DNA of 26,019 nucleotides, from positions 1 to 26,019 of the IMG/VR virus record IMGVR_UViG_3300038309_000037; one strand, written 5' to 3'. Source of the stretch: a virus. Below the pieces are notes generated by a model, which had not been told where the DNA came from, did not search any database, and saw only the letters and a program-made list of their open reading frames with translations. Each line of letters starts with the position of its first letter. The first letter of the stretch is position 1. Positions 1-6,205 of this stretch are shown in pieces. The translations under genes and the position numbers were made by a program.

Positions 1-54
1 TGGGAGGATTTTACAAGCCCTGACGGACGCAATGTAGGCAGAGGTTGCGACTGA
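1..54 (+). CDS. C-terminal end of an unidentified early protein (partial)
   Basis: Reading from base 1 gives 17 codons ending WEDFTSPDGRNVGRGCD and a TGA at 52-54. The last base of that stop is the first base of the next ATG (TGATG), the same tight packing seen throughout the window, which is why this is taken as a real gene tail. Nothing about function can be said from 17 residues. Confidence 0.45.
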   Translation, partial: WEDFTSPDGRNVGRGCD

Positions 55-257
55 TGCGTAACTGCAAACACTGCGACTTCCCGCATCATTTCGTCGGCGA
101 TGGATCATACCGGTGCGATAACTGCGGGAGGCACAACGGGGCCAAGACGGACCTGGAAGGACTTTGGGAGCCGAAGAGGGAATATAGCGATGGTAGCCCT
201 TTACCTGGCCTGGATGAAATCGAAAATTCAACGGAGAACAGCAATGACCCACGATGA
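54..257 (+). CDS. Small zinc-ribbon-like protein
   Basis: A 67-residue protein. Its first 24 residues hold two Cys-x2-Cys pairs (C4/C7 and C21/C24) with 13 residues between them, the spacing of a zinc ribbon. The rest is acidic and polar. In-frame TTG (45) and CTG (51) codons lie upstream, but the ATG at 54 overlaps the previous stop by one base and is preferred. Zinc binding is inferred from the cysteines only, and no family is recognised. The gene overlaps its downstream neighbour by 14 bases. Proteins of this kind in phage early regions are often nucleic-acid binding, but nothing here proves that. Confidence 0.6.
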   Translation: MRNCKHCDFPHHFVGDGSYRCDNCGRHNGAKTDLEGLWEPKREYSDGSPLPGLDEIENSTENSNDPR

Positions 258-525
258 AATGATAGCGGTAATTCAGGCTCACAAGGAAGGAAAGGCTATT
301 CAATTTAAACGGCACCTACGTGATAAATGGGAAGATGTAGATAGTGATCCGTCATGGAATTTTCCTGAAGTTGATTACCGTATAAAACCATCGCCTATGG
401 AAATATGGGGTAATTTCGTAGAAGATAAATTTATTTCAGCTTATTTTTCTTATGAAAAAGCCATATATCATGCAAATGAGATTATGCGCACAGTCAAATT
501 ACGCGAGGTTGTTGATGAAAACTAA
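244..525 (+). CDS. Small phage early protein with YRIKP motif
   Basis: A 93-residue protein. The ATG at 244 is chosen because the same frame upstream overlaps the previous gene and reads as low-quality sequence. The N-terminal half, with the order K-G-K-x-I-Q, W-E-D, P-S-W-N-F and Y-R-I-K-P, is a layout common in small uncharacterised phage proteins that contain a W...YRIKP segment. The C-terminal half (F-x-S-Y-E-K-A, then N-E-I-M) looks helical. No enzymatic motif is seen. It overlaps the upstream gene by 14 bases and the downstream gene by 11, so it belongs to the same rightward early operon. Function unknown. Confidence 0.7.
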   Translation: MTHDEMIAVIQAHKEGKAIQFKRHLRDKWEDVDSDPSWNFPEVDYRIKPSPMEIWGNFVEDKFISAYFSYEKAIYHANEIMRTVKLREVVDEN

Positions 526-649
526 AGAACAGCGCGAGAAAGAGTTTCATTCTCTTGATGATCTGCAATCATCAGAAACACGGTGCATCGAGCTGTCATA
601 TATAACACTAGATGAGATGATGTGCCTAGACTTGATAAAGCATGCCTAA
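515..649 (+). CDS. Short hypothetical protein
   Basis: A 44-residue frame starting at the ATG at 515 (MKTKEQREKEFHSLDD). This start is chosen because it overlaps the preceding stop by 11 bases and has a GAGG (504-507) upstream at usable spacing; the frame is open further upstream but inside the preceding gene. The N-terminus is charged and probably helical, the C-terminus mildly hydrophobic. No family is recognised. It is supported only by packing and the plausible ribosome site, so expression is uncertain. Confidence 0.4.
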   Translation: MKTKEQREKEFHSLDDLQSSETRCIELSYITLDEMMCLDLIKHA

Positions 650-695
650 GCGGCGACGGAAGATGGAAAGCAAGCAGTCTGAATTGATCAAATAG
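642..695 (+). CDS. Possible 17-residue basic peptide
   Basis: A short frame, MPKRRRKMESKQSELIK, starts at the ATG at 642 inside the last codons of the preceding gene and ends just before the ribosome-binding site of the next. It fills the only gap in the early operon and is strongly basic at its N-terminus. It has no clear ribosome-binding site of its own and could be chance. Confidence 0.2.
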   Translation: MPKRRRKMESKQSELIK

Positions 696-707
696 AGAGG
701 AAATGAA

Positions 708-1133
708 ATGGAAGAGTATAAAAGCCCAGTTGATACTGGAAAGATCTGGTCCATTGTGCGCGATGCAATGCTGAAAGGTAGCCGTTTGGGGAACAGGTTT
801 TGTGCTGGAAATACAGAAGAGTATCACTCCCATATTGATGCTGAATCTGCTCATTATGCCGAGAAGATTGCAGAACTATTCGCAGAACAGCCAGCGCAAG
901 AGCATCCAATCCCGGTGCGCACTTCTGATCGGCTGCCGACTGAGGCGGATGTTGAATTTTATATCCATGTAGGAAATGAGTGGGCCGATATGGCCACGTC
1001 AGGCTTGCAATGGCTTTTAAACATTCGGGACAATGTTTCAACCGTTGAATCCGCAATCGATAACATGCAGCAATTATTGAAGCATTGCCAGGAGACCGGC
1101 CTACGCAAGCCAACAGAACCCAGCAACCAATGA
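708..1133 (+). CDS. Hypothetical early protein
   Basis: A 141-residue soluble protein preceded by a strong ribosome-binding site (AGAGAGG at 694-700, 7 bases before ATG). The middle holds a proline-containing linker (P-A-Q-E-H-P-I-P-V) separating two mostly helical parts; the C-terminal part, with regularly spaced Leu/Ile/Met, may form a helical hairpin. Two cysteines lie far apart (FCAG near residue 32, KHCQE near 129) and do not suggest a metal site. No known family is recognised. It sits in the early operon, and the next gene begins 13 bases on. Confidence 0.65.
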   Translation: MEEYKSPVDTGKIWSIVRDAMLKGSRLGNRFCAGNTEEYHSHIDAESAHYAEKIAELFAEQPAQEHPIPVRTSDRLPTEADVEFYIHVGNEWADMATSGLQWLLNIRDNVSTVESAIDNMQQLLKHCQETGLRKPTEPSNQ

Positions 1134-1146
1134 AGAGGAAAGAGTG

Positions 1147-1536
1147 ATGGATATGCAAGACTATATCGACGGCCTAAGCGCAAGATGGCAGCGAGAGCGC
1201 GCAGAAACGCAAATGACGCTAGGTGGTCTAATCAAAAAGCTTGAATCATTTCCACATGATAAGAAGATTCAGGGCCTGACTGAGCCACATAGTTACCGAG
1301 GATACTACTCAGATTTGGCATTTGAGCCATCTGGCGATCCTGTTCTCGTTGGAGATCTTTTGCAGGAATGCAAGAGCGCCATGGGAAAGGTATTTGAGGG
1401 ATATAAGGGCGGTGATTACATGATGGGAGAGAATACGCCTGTCTGGGTGGCAAGCTATGGTTGCTGTGGCTTGAAGCTTATTGATATAGATGAGAACTGC
1501 GATCTGGTTACTCGGGAAGACGATGACCAACCCTAA
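1147..1536 (+). CDS. Conserved phage protein of the HSYRGYYSDLAFEP type
   Basis: A 129-residue protein. A GTG at 1144 and an ATG at 1153 are alternative starts; the ATG at 1147 sits 9 bases after an AGAGG. The core carries a T-L-G-x-L-I-K-K-L-E segment near residue 25, then P-H-S-Y-R-G-Y-Y-S-D-L-A-F-E-P near residue 46, then A-M-G-K-V-F-E-G-Y-K-G-G and G-E-N-T-P-V-W-V-A-S-Y-G towards the end. I recognise this motif order from uncharacterised proteins of many phages infecting varied hosts, but no biochemical role is known to me. It is the last gene of the early operon and is followed by an inverted repeat that could end transcription. Confidence 0.7.
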   Translation: MDMQDYIDGLSARWQRERAETQMTLGGLIKKLESFPHDKKIQGLTEPHSYRGYYSDLAFEPSGDPVLVGDLLQECKSAMGKVFEGYKGGDYMMGENTPVWVASYGCCGLKLIDIDENCDLVTREDDDQP

Positions 1537-1540
1537 ACAA

Positions 1541-1569
1541 AAGCCCCTTGCCATAACGGTTCGGGGCTT
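1541..1569 (+). terminator. Possible weak terminator after the early operon
   Basis: AAGCCCC (1541-1547) and GGGGCTT (1563-1569) form a perfect 7-bp stem around a 15-base loop, starting 4 bases after the stop codon. The following bases are A/T-rich (ATAGAATTAAAT) but lack a T run, so termination may be weak or conditional. Confidence 0.45.
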
Positions 1570-1741
1570 ATAGAATTAAATCAGCGTGGGATTTGGCAGA
1601 TCCCGTCAACACACTTACTGGCAAGTGCTTACCTGATGAAACGAATTATATCGAATCGGTCTTTGCAGTGCACTCCTAATCGGGGGTGAAATGCATTATT
1701 TCCATCATTTAACACCAAAAAAACAAACGGATTCCTGAACG
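1570..1741 (+). promoter_or_regulatory. Structured leader before the replication genes
   Basis: This 172-base gap holds three more inverted repeats: GGGAT/ATCCC (1588-1604), CACTT/AAGTG (1612-1627) and CACTCC/GGGGTG (1671-1688, with one G-U pair). The last is extended by TGCA/TGCA at 1664-1667 and 1692-1695. Two mini-ORFs start at 1636 and 1691. No convincing sigma-70 promoter was found: TTGGCA at 1593 has no -10 at proper spacing. The replication gene itself has no visible Shine-Dalgarno, so control by RNA structure and coupled translation is plausible but inferred. Confidence 0.45.
1691..1738 (+). CDS. Candidate 15-residue leader peptide of the replication gene
   Basis: The frame MHYFHHLTPKKQTDS starts at the ATG at 1691 and stops at 1736-1738, three bases before the replication gene's ATG at 1742. 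GGGGGTGA (1682-1689) matches the GGAGGTGA form of the ribosome-binding site at 7 of 8 positions. The replication gene lacks its own site, so translation of the peptide could bring ribosomes to it. The ribosome site and start codon lie in a predicted hairpin with CACTCC (1671-1676). Real translation is unproven. Confidence 0.4.
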   Translation: MHYFHHLTPKKQTDS

Positions 1742-2485
1742 ATGGAAGGCTGGATAAAGCTCCATCGATCTATGATTGCGCATTGGATTTGGGACTTCTC
1801 AGAGCCCGACAAGGCTATGGCCTGGCTTGATCTTTTGGCGCATGCCAGGCACTCAGATGGTCAAATTAAGATCAAAGGAAGCGTCATAACTCTGAAGCGT
1901 GGCGACATTGCTATGTCCCAAATAACATTACAAAAAAGATGGAAATGGTCACAAAACAAGGTAAAACGCTTCCTGAAACTTCTCGAAAAAGAGGGAATGA
2001 TAGAGCTATCAACGAACGTACACACAAGCATCATAAGTATATGTAATTACAATAAATATCAGGAAGACGAACGAACAGGCGAACGTGCAGACGGACGACC
2101 ACCCGAACGTACGGCGGACGACCACCCGAACGACGATATAAGAATGAAAGAAGGAAAGAATGGTAAGAATGTTTTAAATAATATTGCGCGCGGTACCCGC
2201 TTGCCTGCTGACTGGGTTCTGCCCGATGACTGGAAAAGCGAAGCGAAGAAGATCAGACCTGATTGGCATGATCAGCATATTCAGCGAGTTTCAGAAGGCT
2301 TCCGAGATTACTGGATAGCCAAGACCGGGAAAGATGCCACCAAGGCTAACTGGCTGGCTACTTGGCGAAACTGGTGCAGAAGAGACAAGACAACCCCATT
2401 TCCAGCGCCATCAGACTCCAACGGAAAGCCACCAGGGATGAGAAACATAAAACCTATGCCAAGACCAGGGGATAACCATGGATAA
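1742..2485 (+). CDS. Phage replication initiator / helicase-loader-like protein
   Basis: A 247-residue protein. Residues about 1-90 look like the winged-helix N-terminal domain of phage replication proteins (W-I-K-L-H-R, then R-G-D-I-A, then N-K-V-K-R-F-L-K-L-L-E-K-E-G-M-I). Residues about 106-147 form a charged linker encoded by repeat DNA. Residues about 186-214 (F-R-D-Y-W, G-K-D-A-T-K-A-N-W, W-R-N-W-C-R-R) match the DnaT-like C-terminal domain found in phage replication proteins. Expected role: bind the origin and load the DnaB-type helicase encoded next, which overlaps by 8 bases. The lambda O/P pair is the functional analogy, not a demonstrated homology. No Shine-Dalgarno precedes the ATG; see the leader peptide entry. 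Confidence 0.8.
   Translation: MEGWIKLHRSMIAHWIWDFSEPDKAMAWLDLLAHARHSDGQIKIKGSVITLKRGDIAMSQITLQKRWKWSQNKVKRFLKLLEKEGMIELSTNVHTSIISICNYNKYQEDERTGERADGRPPERTADDHPNDDIRMKEGKNGKNVLNNIARGTRLPADWVLPDDWKSEAKKIRPDWHDQHIQRVSEGFRDYWIAKTGKDATKANWLATWRNWCRRDKTTPFPAPSDSNGKPPGMRNIKPMPRPGDNHG
2013..2185 (+). other. Candidate replication origin inside the replication gene
   Basis: CGAACG occurs at 2013, 2068, 2080, 2104 and 2127. The longest copies form an identical 18-mer, CGGACGACCACCCGAACG, at 2092-2109 and 2115-2132, a 23-base period. Because 23 is not a multiple of three, the copies are translated differently (GRPPER versus DDHPND), so the conservation acts on DNA rather than protein. An A+T-rich, purine-rich stretch follows (about 2136-2185), as expected for an unwinding element. 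Lambda has the same arrangement, with its origin in gene O. Origin function is inferred. Confidence 0.6.
2092..2132 (+). repeat. Two identical 18-bp direct repeats (iteron-like)
   Basis: Copies at 2092-2109 and 2115-2132 are identical over 18 bp and separated by 5 bases. They lie in the linker-coding part of the replication gene and are read in different frames. Confidence 0.85.
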
Positions 2486-3761
2486 CTTCCTGGAGGCAGA
2501 ACAGGCTGTCGTGGGGGCGCTTCTTCTGGAGAACGGGAAGATCACCGATATTGATCTTTCGCCATTTGATTTTTGCGATGGAACTTTGGGACAGGTATTT
2601 GGCGCAATTCTAAATCTGGAGAGAAATCAGCAGCCATTCGATATGTGGACAGTCGCTGATGAGCTGGCAAGGACAACCGGAAAAGACTGGGTAACAACGA
2701 TTGCCAGCATTGCCAAAAACACTGTAAGCGCCAGAAACATCCAGACCTATGCGGAACACGTCAAACGCTACAAACGCAACCGTGAGGCCAGAAGGATCGC
2801 TAAGGAACTTGCCCAGGGCATTGGACAAGATGATACCGCCATCGACAGAGCGATCGCCGACCTAATGGCGCTGGATACTCAAGCACAACAAACAACCTAT
2901 ACCATCAGAGAGGCGGTTAAACTGGCGGTTGATCACGTAGATGCAGTTTGGAAGTCAGAAGGAAAAATAACCGGAATACCTACCGGACTATCTGATCTTG
3001 ATGACTGCATTGGAGGATATCAGAACGGTGATTTGTTTGTGCTGGGAGCTAGGCCAGCGATGGGTAAAACGGGATTTCTTCTATCGTCTGCTCTGTCGTG
3101 CGGTGTTCCTGCTGGCATAATTTCAGCAGAAATGTCTGCCTTTCAGCTTGGCATGAGGGCTATATCAACACAAGGAAGAGTAGATTCTCAAAAGTTGCGA
3201 ACTGCGAAATTAGACGATGAGGACTGGCCATTAATTTCGAACGGCGTTCACCAGTTAGCTGAAAAATCAATTGTAATTGACGACAGGTCAAGCCCTACGA
3301 TTGGAGAAGTTCAGCGCTGGGCAAGAAAGCAAAAGCAAAAATTCGGAATGCGAATTTTGTTTGTAGATTATCTTCAGCGCTTGAGAGGAAATAACCCAAG
3401 GCATTCAAGGATAGATCAGGTTGGAGAGATAGCGATGGGGCTTAAAACTATTGCCGGAGAACTTAATATTCCGGTTGTCGCATTGGCTCAGGTTAACAGG
3501 GACGTGGAAAAACGAAATGACAGAAGGCCGCTAATGGGCGACCTAGCGAATTCAAGCGAAATAGAAAAGGAAGCTGATGAAATCGTCATGCTTTACCGTG
3601 ATGAAGTCTATAATGAAGATACACAAGACAAAGGTATTGCAGAATTTAACATTGAGAAAAATAGGCACGGCCCTACAGGAATGATAAGGGCTGTTTGGCA
3701 AGCGAGATTCATAAAATTTGAAAATATTGCTACTCATTGGGAGCAGCAGAGGTCAAGATAA
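2478..3761 (+). CDS. dnaB: Replicative DNA helicase, DnaB type
   Basis: A 427-residue protein of usual DnaB length. Residues about 1-100 form the N-terminal helical domain (EAEQAVVGALL). Residues about 160-427 form the RecA-like motor: Walker A GARPAMGKT (190-198), the catalytic Glu segment SAEMS (E218), Walker B RILFVDYLQ (292-300), the DNA-binding region with LAQVNRDVEKR, and the EKNRHGPTG loop (393-401) that carries the arginine finger in the family. It unwinds DNA 5'-3' at the phage fork. The gene overlaps the upstream initiator gene by 8 bases and has AGGGGA before its ATG, so the two are probably co-translated. All key motifs are intact. Confidence 0.95.
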   Translation: MDNFLEAEQAVVGALLLENGKITDIDLSPFDFCDGTLGQVFGAILNLERNQQPFDMWTVADELARTTGKDWVTTIASIAKNTVSARNIQTYAEHVKRYKRNREARRIAKELAQGIGQDDTAIDRAIADLMALDTQAQQTTYTIREAVKLAVDHVDAVWKSEGKITGIPTGLSDLDDCIGGYQNGDLFVLGARPAMGKTGFLLSSALSCGVPAGIISAEMSAFQLGMRAISTQGRVDSQKLRTAKLDDEDWPLISNGVHQLAEKSIVIDDRSSPTIGEVQRWARKQKQKFGMRILFVDYLQRLRGNNPRHSRIDQVGEIAMGLKTIAGELNIPVVALAQVNRDVEKRNDRRPLMGDLANSSEIEKEADEIVMLYRDEVYNEDTQDKGIAEFNIEKNRHGPTGMIRAVWQARFIKFENIATHWEQQRSR

Positions 3762-4024
3762 TGAAACACGTTTCAGAGCCATTGGCGCGAGTCATCAAAA
3801 ATATTGCTGACAAATCGCCAGAGAACAAAGCGAAGATTCTGGAAATAATCAAGGATCTGAAAGAGAAAGCAGAAGCCAAGCAGGCAGCGAAAGAGCAGCA
3901 GGCCAAGAATGATATTGCAAAATCAGAGAAAGAGCGGGCAGAGCGATTCAACGGATATAGCGAAAGTCTTGCGAAAGATCACACCAACAAGAACTTTAGC
4001 GGGATGATGGGGTGGCGGCTATGA
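3761..4024 (+). CDS. Small coiled-coil protein
   Basis: An 87-residue protein that starts at the ATG sharing one base with the helicase stop (TAATG), with AGAGG at 3749-3753 as ribosome site. Residues about 20-70 are almost uninterrupted charged helix rich in Lys, Glu, Ala and Gln (KILEIIKDLKEKAEAKQAAK), a likely coiled coil. The C-terminal 20 residues (NKNFSGMMGWRL) are different in character. No family is recognised. Its place next to the helicase hints at replication-linked work, but that is only position. Confidence 0.6.
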   Translation: MKHVSEPLARVIKNIADKSPENKAKILEIIKDLKEKAEAKQAAKEQQAKNDIAKSEKERAERFNGYSESLAKDHTNKNFSGMMGWRL

Positions 4025-4227
4025 ATCCAGACGCATGGGCGACACAATGCTGCTCGACCAGCGCAAAAAGCGCGGAACGTTCTGAAATAGAAAGGCAAGT
4101 TCAGGAGTTTCTGAAAGCCGGTGGAAAGATCAAGCGGGAGGGCATTCAGCAGCGATCAGCGGAAGGCAGCAAATCGTTTTCGATTCACAAAAAACCAGGG
4201 CCAGGGAGGCTAAAGAAACGTGTATAA
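4021..4227 (+). CDS. Small basic phage protein
   Basis: A 68-residue protein that begins at the ATG of an ATGA overlap with the preceding gene; a GTG at 4012 is the alternative start. The central segment, E-I-E-R-Q-V-Q-E-F-L-K-A-G-G-K-I, resembles a short motif seen in small phage proteins of unknown role. The C-terminus is strongly basic (KKPGPGRLKKRV) and may bind nucleic acid. Function unknown. Confidence 0.55.
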   Translation: MNPDAWATQCCSTSAKSAERSEIERQVQEFLKAGGKIKREGIQQRSAEGSKSFSIHKKPGPGRLKKRV

Positions 4228-4387
4228 TCTGATTTATTTTGCGATATTATTGATCTGGTTATATATTGTCGTTATCTGGTTCTATATTGTCGTTGAAGCG
4301 AATTACGAACGGGATATGATGATGCTTGATCAGAAGGCAATGGATTTTGAGCGGATGGTTAGGGTAACGAATGAAATTAATTTTTAA
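4220..4387 (+). CDS. Small single-span membrane protein
   Basis: A 55-residue protein starting at a GTG (4220) that overlaps the previous stop by 8 bases and follows a strong GGGAGG site (4204-4209). Residues about 3-25 are a continuous hydrophobic segment rich in Ile, Leu, Val, Tyr and Trp, a clear transmembrane helix. A charged helical tail of about 30 residues follows (EANYERDMMMLDQKA). The helix contains a tandem heptapeptide, IWLYIVV-IWFYIVV, encoded by two nearly identical 21-bp units. The size and layout would suit a small inner-membrane phage protein such as an exclusion or inhibitor peptide, but no family is recognised. Confidence 0.6.
   Translation: MYNLIYFAILLIWLYIVVIWFYIVVEANYERDMMMLDQKAMDFERMVRVTNEINF
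4253..4294 (+). repeat. In-frame 21-bp tandem duplication
   Basis: Bases 4253-4273 and 4274-4294 are the same 21-mer with one difference (A at 4261, C at 4282). The duplication adds one heptapeptide to the transmembrane helix of the small membrane protein and looks recent. Confidence 0.85.
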
Positions 4388-4405
4388 TACAACAGGAGAT
4401 AGAAA

Positions 4406-4633
4406 ATGGGCATACAAGTTAATATTACTGACACCTATAGCATAACACTAAAAGAACTTCTGCAATTGGCTCCTAATAGCAAAGCCGCGAAAGAGGTTGA
4501 AGCAACAAGCGCAGAGATTCAGTTATTGCAGAAAATCGTAGCGGACGCATCTGACTGGGCAATCACCGAACTTCCCAGCAGGATAGAGCCACGATGGTTG
4601 GCTGATGCTCGTAAGTACCTTGGCACTAACTAA
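4406..4633 (+). CDS. Hypothetical protein
   Basis: A 75-residue protein with a good ribosome site (AGGAG at 4392-4396). The sequence is mixed: an N-terminal VNITDTYSITLKELL segment that reads as a beta strand and helix, then helices (AAKEVEATSAEIQLLQKIV) and a C-terminal RWLADARKYLG. No cysteines, membrane segment or known motif. It belongs to the block of small genes between helicase and recombination functions. Function unknown. Confidence 0.6.
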   Translation: MGIQVNITDTYSITLKELLQLAPNSKAAKEVEATSAEIQLLQKIVADASDWAITELPSRIEPRWLADARKYLGTN

Positions 4634-4686
4634 GCAATAATAAAGAGGTTTCTATTCACAAAACTTTTAGCGGATACTGAGATTCT

Positions 4687-4893
4687 ATGGCACGCACAAA
4701 AGCAAAGTTAACTAAAGGCTACACTTGTTATTGCGGTATTTGCGGAGAATATTTCAGTACGCTTTCCAACTTCGATCGGCACCGGACCGGAAAACATGGC
4801 AGTAAAATATGCGCTGATCCTGAATCTGTCGGCCTAGTTATTGGGTCTCGCGGAGAAGGGACCGTGTGGAGAATGCCTGGGCGTGAAGAATGA
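4687..4893 (+). CDS. Phage C2H2-type zinc-finger protein
   Basis: A 68-residue protein with C16-x2-C19-x12-H32-x4-H37, a classical C2H2 zinc-finger spacing around the sequence FSTLSNFDRHRTGKHG, plus a further CYC (C14) and C42. The FDRHR block followed by a conserved cysteine and a closing W-R-M-P-G is typical of small phage proteins near recombination genes. Probably binds DNA or a protein partner; target unknown. The ribosome site is weak (GAG about 8 bases before the ATG). It overlaps the following nuclease gene by 4 bases (ATGA). Confidence 0.7.
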   Translation: MARTKAKLTKGYTCYCGICGEYFSTLSNFDRHRTGKHGSKICADPESVGLVIGSRGEGTVWRMPGREE

Positions 4894-5183
4894 TTATATC
4901 AAGAAAGCTACGCGAATCAGCAAAAGGCCAGGAATGCACAATGCAGGTTGCTGGAATTTGCAACGAAAATCCCGAAACTTCAGTTTTGGCGCACATCCAA
5001 GTTGAAGGCGGAATAATGGGCGGAAAGACTGACGATGTTTCTGCCTGTATTGCCTGCTCTTCATGCCACGAATGGCTAGATCAGCATCGAGGCAGTGAGC
5101 TAGATGAATTGTTCTACACACGCAGAGCAATGGTCAGGACGCATTTGTTTTGGATTGAAAGGAAACTATTGGTGGTAAGATGA
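4890..5183 (+). CDS. YbcO-type nuclease (DUF1364)
   Basis: A 97-residue protein of the usual DUF1364/YbcO length, with the family's signature order: R-K-L-R-E-S-A-K-G-Q-E-C (C16), I-C-N-E-N-P-E-T (C24), V-L-A-H-I (H35), then C-I-A-C-S-S-C-H-E-W-L-D (C53, C56, C59, H60). The cysteines and histidines fit an HNH-like, metal-bound nuclease fold. E. coli YbcO, from a cryptic prophage, is the named relative. It lies directly before a RusA-type resolvase with a 4-base overlap, a pairing common in lambdoid phages, where both process recombination intermediates. The substrate is not known. Confidence 0.85.
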   Translation: MIISRKLRESAKGQECTMQVAGICNENPETSVLAHIQVEGGIMGGKTDDVSACIACSSCHEWLDQHRGSELDELFYTRRAMVRTHLFWIERKLLVVR

Positions 5184-5704
5184 GGATTGATATTAAACCG
5201 CTGAGCGTCAATGCTGCATGGCAGGGGCGCCGATTCAAAACTCCGGCGTATGAAAAATATGAGCGCGATGTATTGCTGTTGTTGCCGAAAATGGAAGTTC
5301 CGGATGGCTTGATGTGCATAAAACTAATATTTGGTTTTAGCAGCTTAGGATCGGATTTCGATAATGCAATCAAACCGTTTATTGACTGCATGCAGAAAAA
5401 ATACGGATTTAACGATAACAGAATAAAGCGGGCTATAATTGAAGTTGAGAATGTCGCAAAGGGCGCTGAATTTATCGAATTTGAGCTTTCTAATTATAAG
5501 CCCAGCATCAAAGAAAAATTATTTAGCTGGCGCGATGCATTTATGGCGCTTGTGAATCGGACGGAATCAAAAGAGTTGAACATCACATCGCGGGAGCTAG
5601 AGAAGGCGCGAAAAACGGATAATTCGATGCTGATTGATTCGAAGAAAGGGAAATACAAAATCATGGCCGGGCAGCTTCACGAAAATATACCGATTGGTGA
5701 TTGA
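5180..5704 (+). CDS. rusA: RusA-type Holliday-junction resolvase with C-terminal extension
   Basis: Residues about 1-105 match RusA endonucleases: an N-terminal strand (RIDIKPLSVNAAW), then the acidic active-site region S-D-F-D-N-A-I-K-P-F-I-D with D59, D61 and D69, then G-F-N-D-N-R-I with D79. RusA cuts four-way junctions symmetrically; in phages it resolves replication and recombination intermediates before packaging. Typical RusA proteins are about 120 residues. This one is 174, with an extra helical, basic tail (from about residue 108: KEKLFSWRDAFMALVNRTE onward) that I do not recognise. The start overlaps the YbcO-type gene by 4 bases. Confidence 0.85.
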   Translation: MRIDIKPLSVNAAWQGRRFKTPAYEKYERDVLLLLPKMEVPDGLMCIKLIFGFSSLGSDFDNAIKPFIDCMQKKYGFNDNRIKRAIIEVENVAKGAEFIEFELSNYKPSIKEKLFSWRDAFMALVNRTESKELNITSRELEKARKTDNSMLIDSKKGKYKIMAGQLHENIPIGD

Positions 5705-5705
5705 T

Positions 5706-6185
5706 ATGGCTTGGTATCTTATCCGCACAAAATACGGCAACGAAGAGCTGGCACAGGACAACCTAGAGCGCCAGGGATTCGAGACCTACAAGCCGCTGAT
5801 CAACTTGGAACGGATGCGCAAGGGCAAACTGGAGGCCCGCATCGAGCCAGCATTCCGCAGTTACGTTTTCGTAAATTTCAACCCAGAAACACAATCGGCA
5901 TACACGATCAACAACACGATCGGCGTCACAAGCCTGGTCAGTTTCGGCGGAATCCTCGCCTCAATTCCAAATCAAACCATTGAAATCATTAAAAAAACGT
6001 TTGAACATGCGGAACATTCTGACGGGTTCAAATCAGGGGAAGTCGTGCATATAACGGCCGGCCCGCTCAAGGGGTTGACAGCGATATTTCAAGAGCCGGA
6101 CGGCTTGAAACGCTCACATATCATGCTAAAATTGCTAAATCAGAAGTCTTTGATTACAATTGAAAACAAATTCATCTGCCGTTGA
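5706..6185 (+). CDS. rfaH: RfaH-like transcription antiterminator (NusG family)
   Basis: A 159-residue protein starting one base after the rusA stop. It aligns end to end with E. coli RfaH (162 residues). Shared blocks include WYL at 3-5, LERQ at 20-23, P-L-I-x-L-E, E-P-x-F-x-x-Y-x-F-V, TIN at 67-69, G-V-x-x-x-V-x-F-G, and a C-terminal I-T-x-G-x-x-x-G-x-x-A-I-F-x-E-P-D-G-x-x-R-S. Residues 1-100 are the NGN domain that holds RNA polymerase and 111-159 the KOW domain. The E. coli HTTT motif is SAYT here. RfaH joins RNA polymerase only at ops sites; an ops-like site lies 21 bases after the stop. The likely role is antitermination of phage genes. It is much closer to RfaH than to NusG. Confidence 0.93.
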   Translation: MAWYLIRTKYGNEELAQDNLERQGFETYKPLINLERMRKGKLEARIEPAFRSYVFVNFNPETQSAYTINNTIGVTSLVSFGGILASIPNQTIEIIKKTFEHAEHSDGFKSGEVVHITAGPLKGLTAIFQEPDGLKRSHIMLKLLNQKSLITIENKFICR

Positions 6186-6205
6186 TCTGGATTTGGCCAA
6201 GAATT

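Noticed and set aside
688-1158. Long complementary-strand open frames in the early region (522-854, 688-1158)
   Set aside because: They are antisense to well-supported rightward genes with ribosome sites, and their composition is rich in His, Cys and Leu as expected for shadows.
1593-1621. Promoter with TTGGCA as -35 in the replication leader
   Set aside because: No acceptable -10 hexamer occurs 16-18 bases downstream, and the box falls inside a hairpin loop.
5706-6185. Calling the antiterminator NusG
   Set aside because: The E-P-D-G and TIN blocks, the length of 159 and the adjacent ops-like site fit RfaH; NusG is longer and ends differently.
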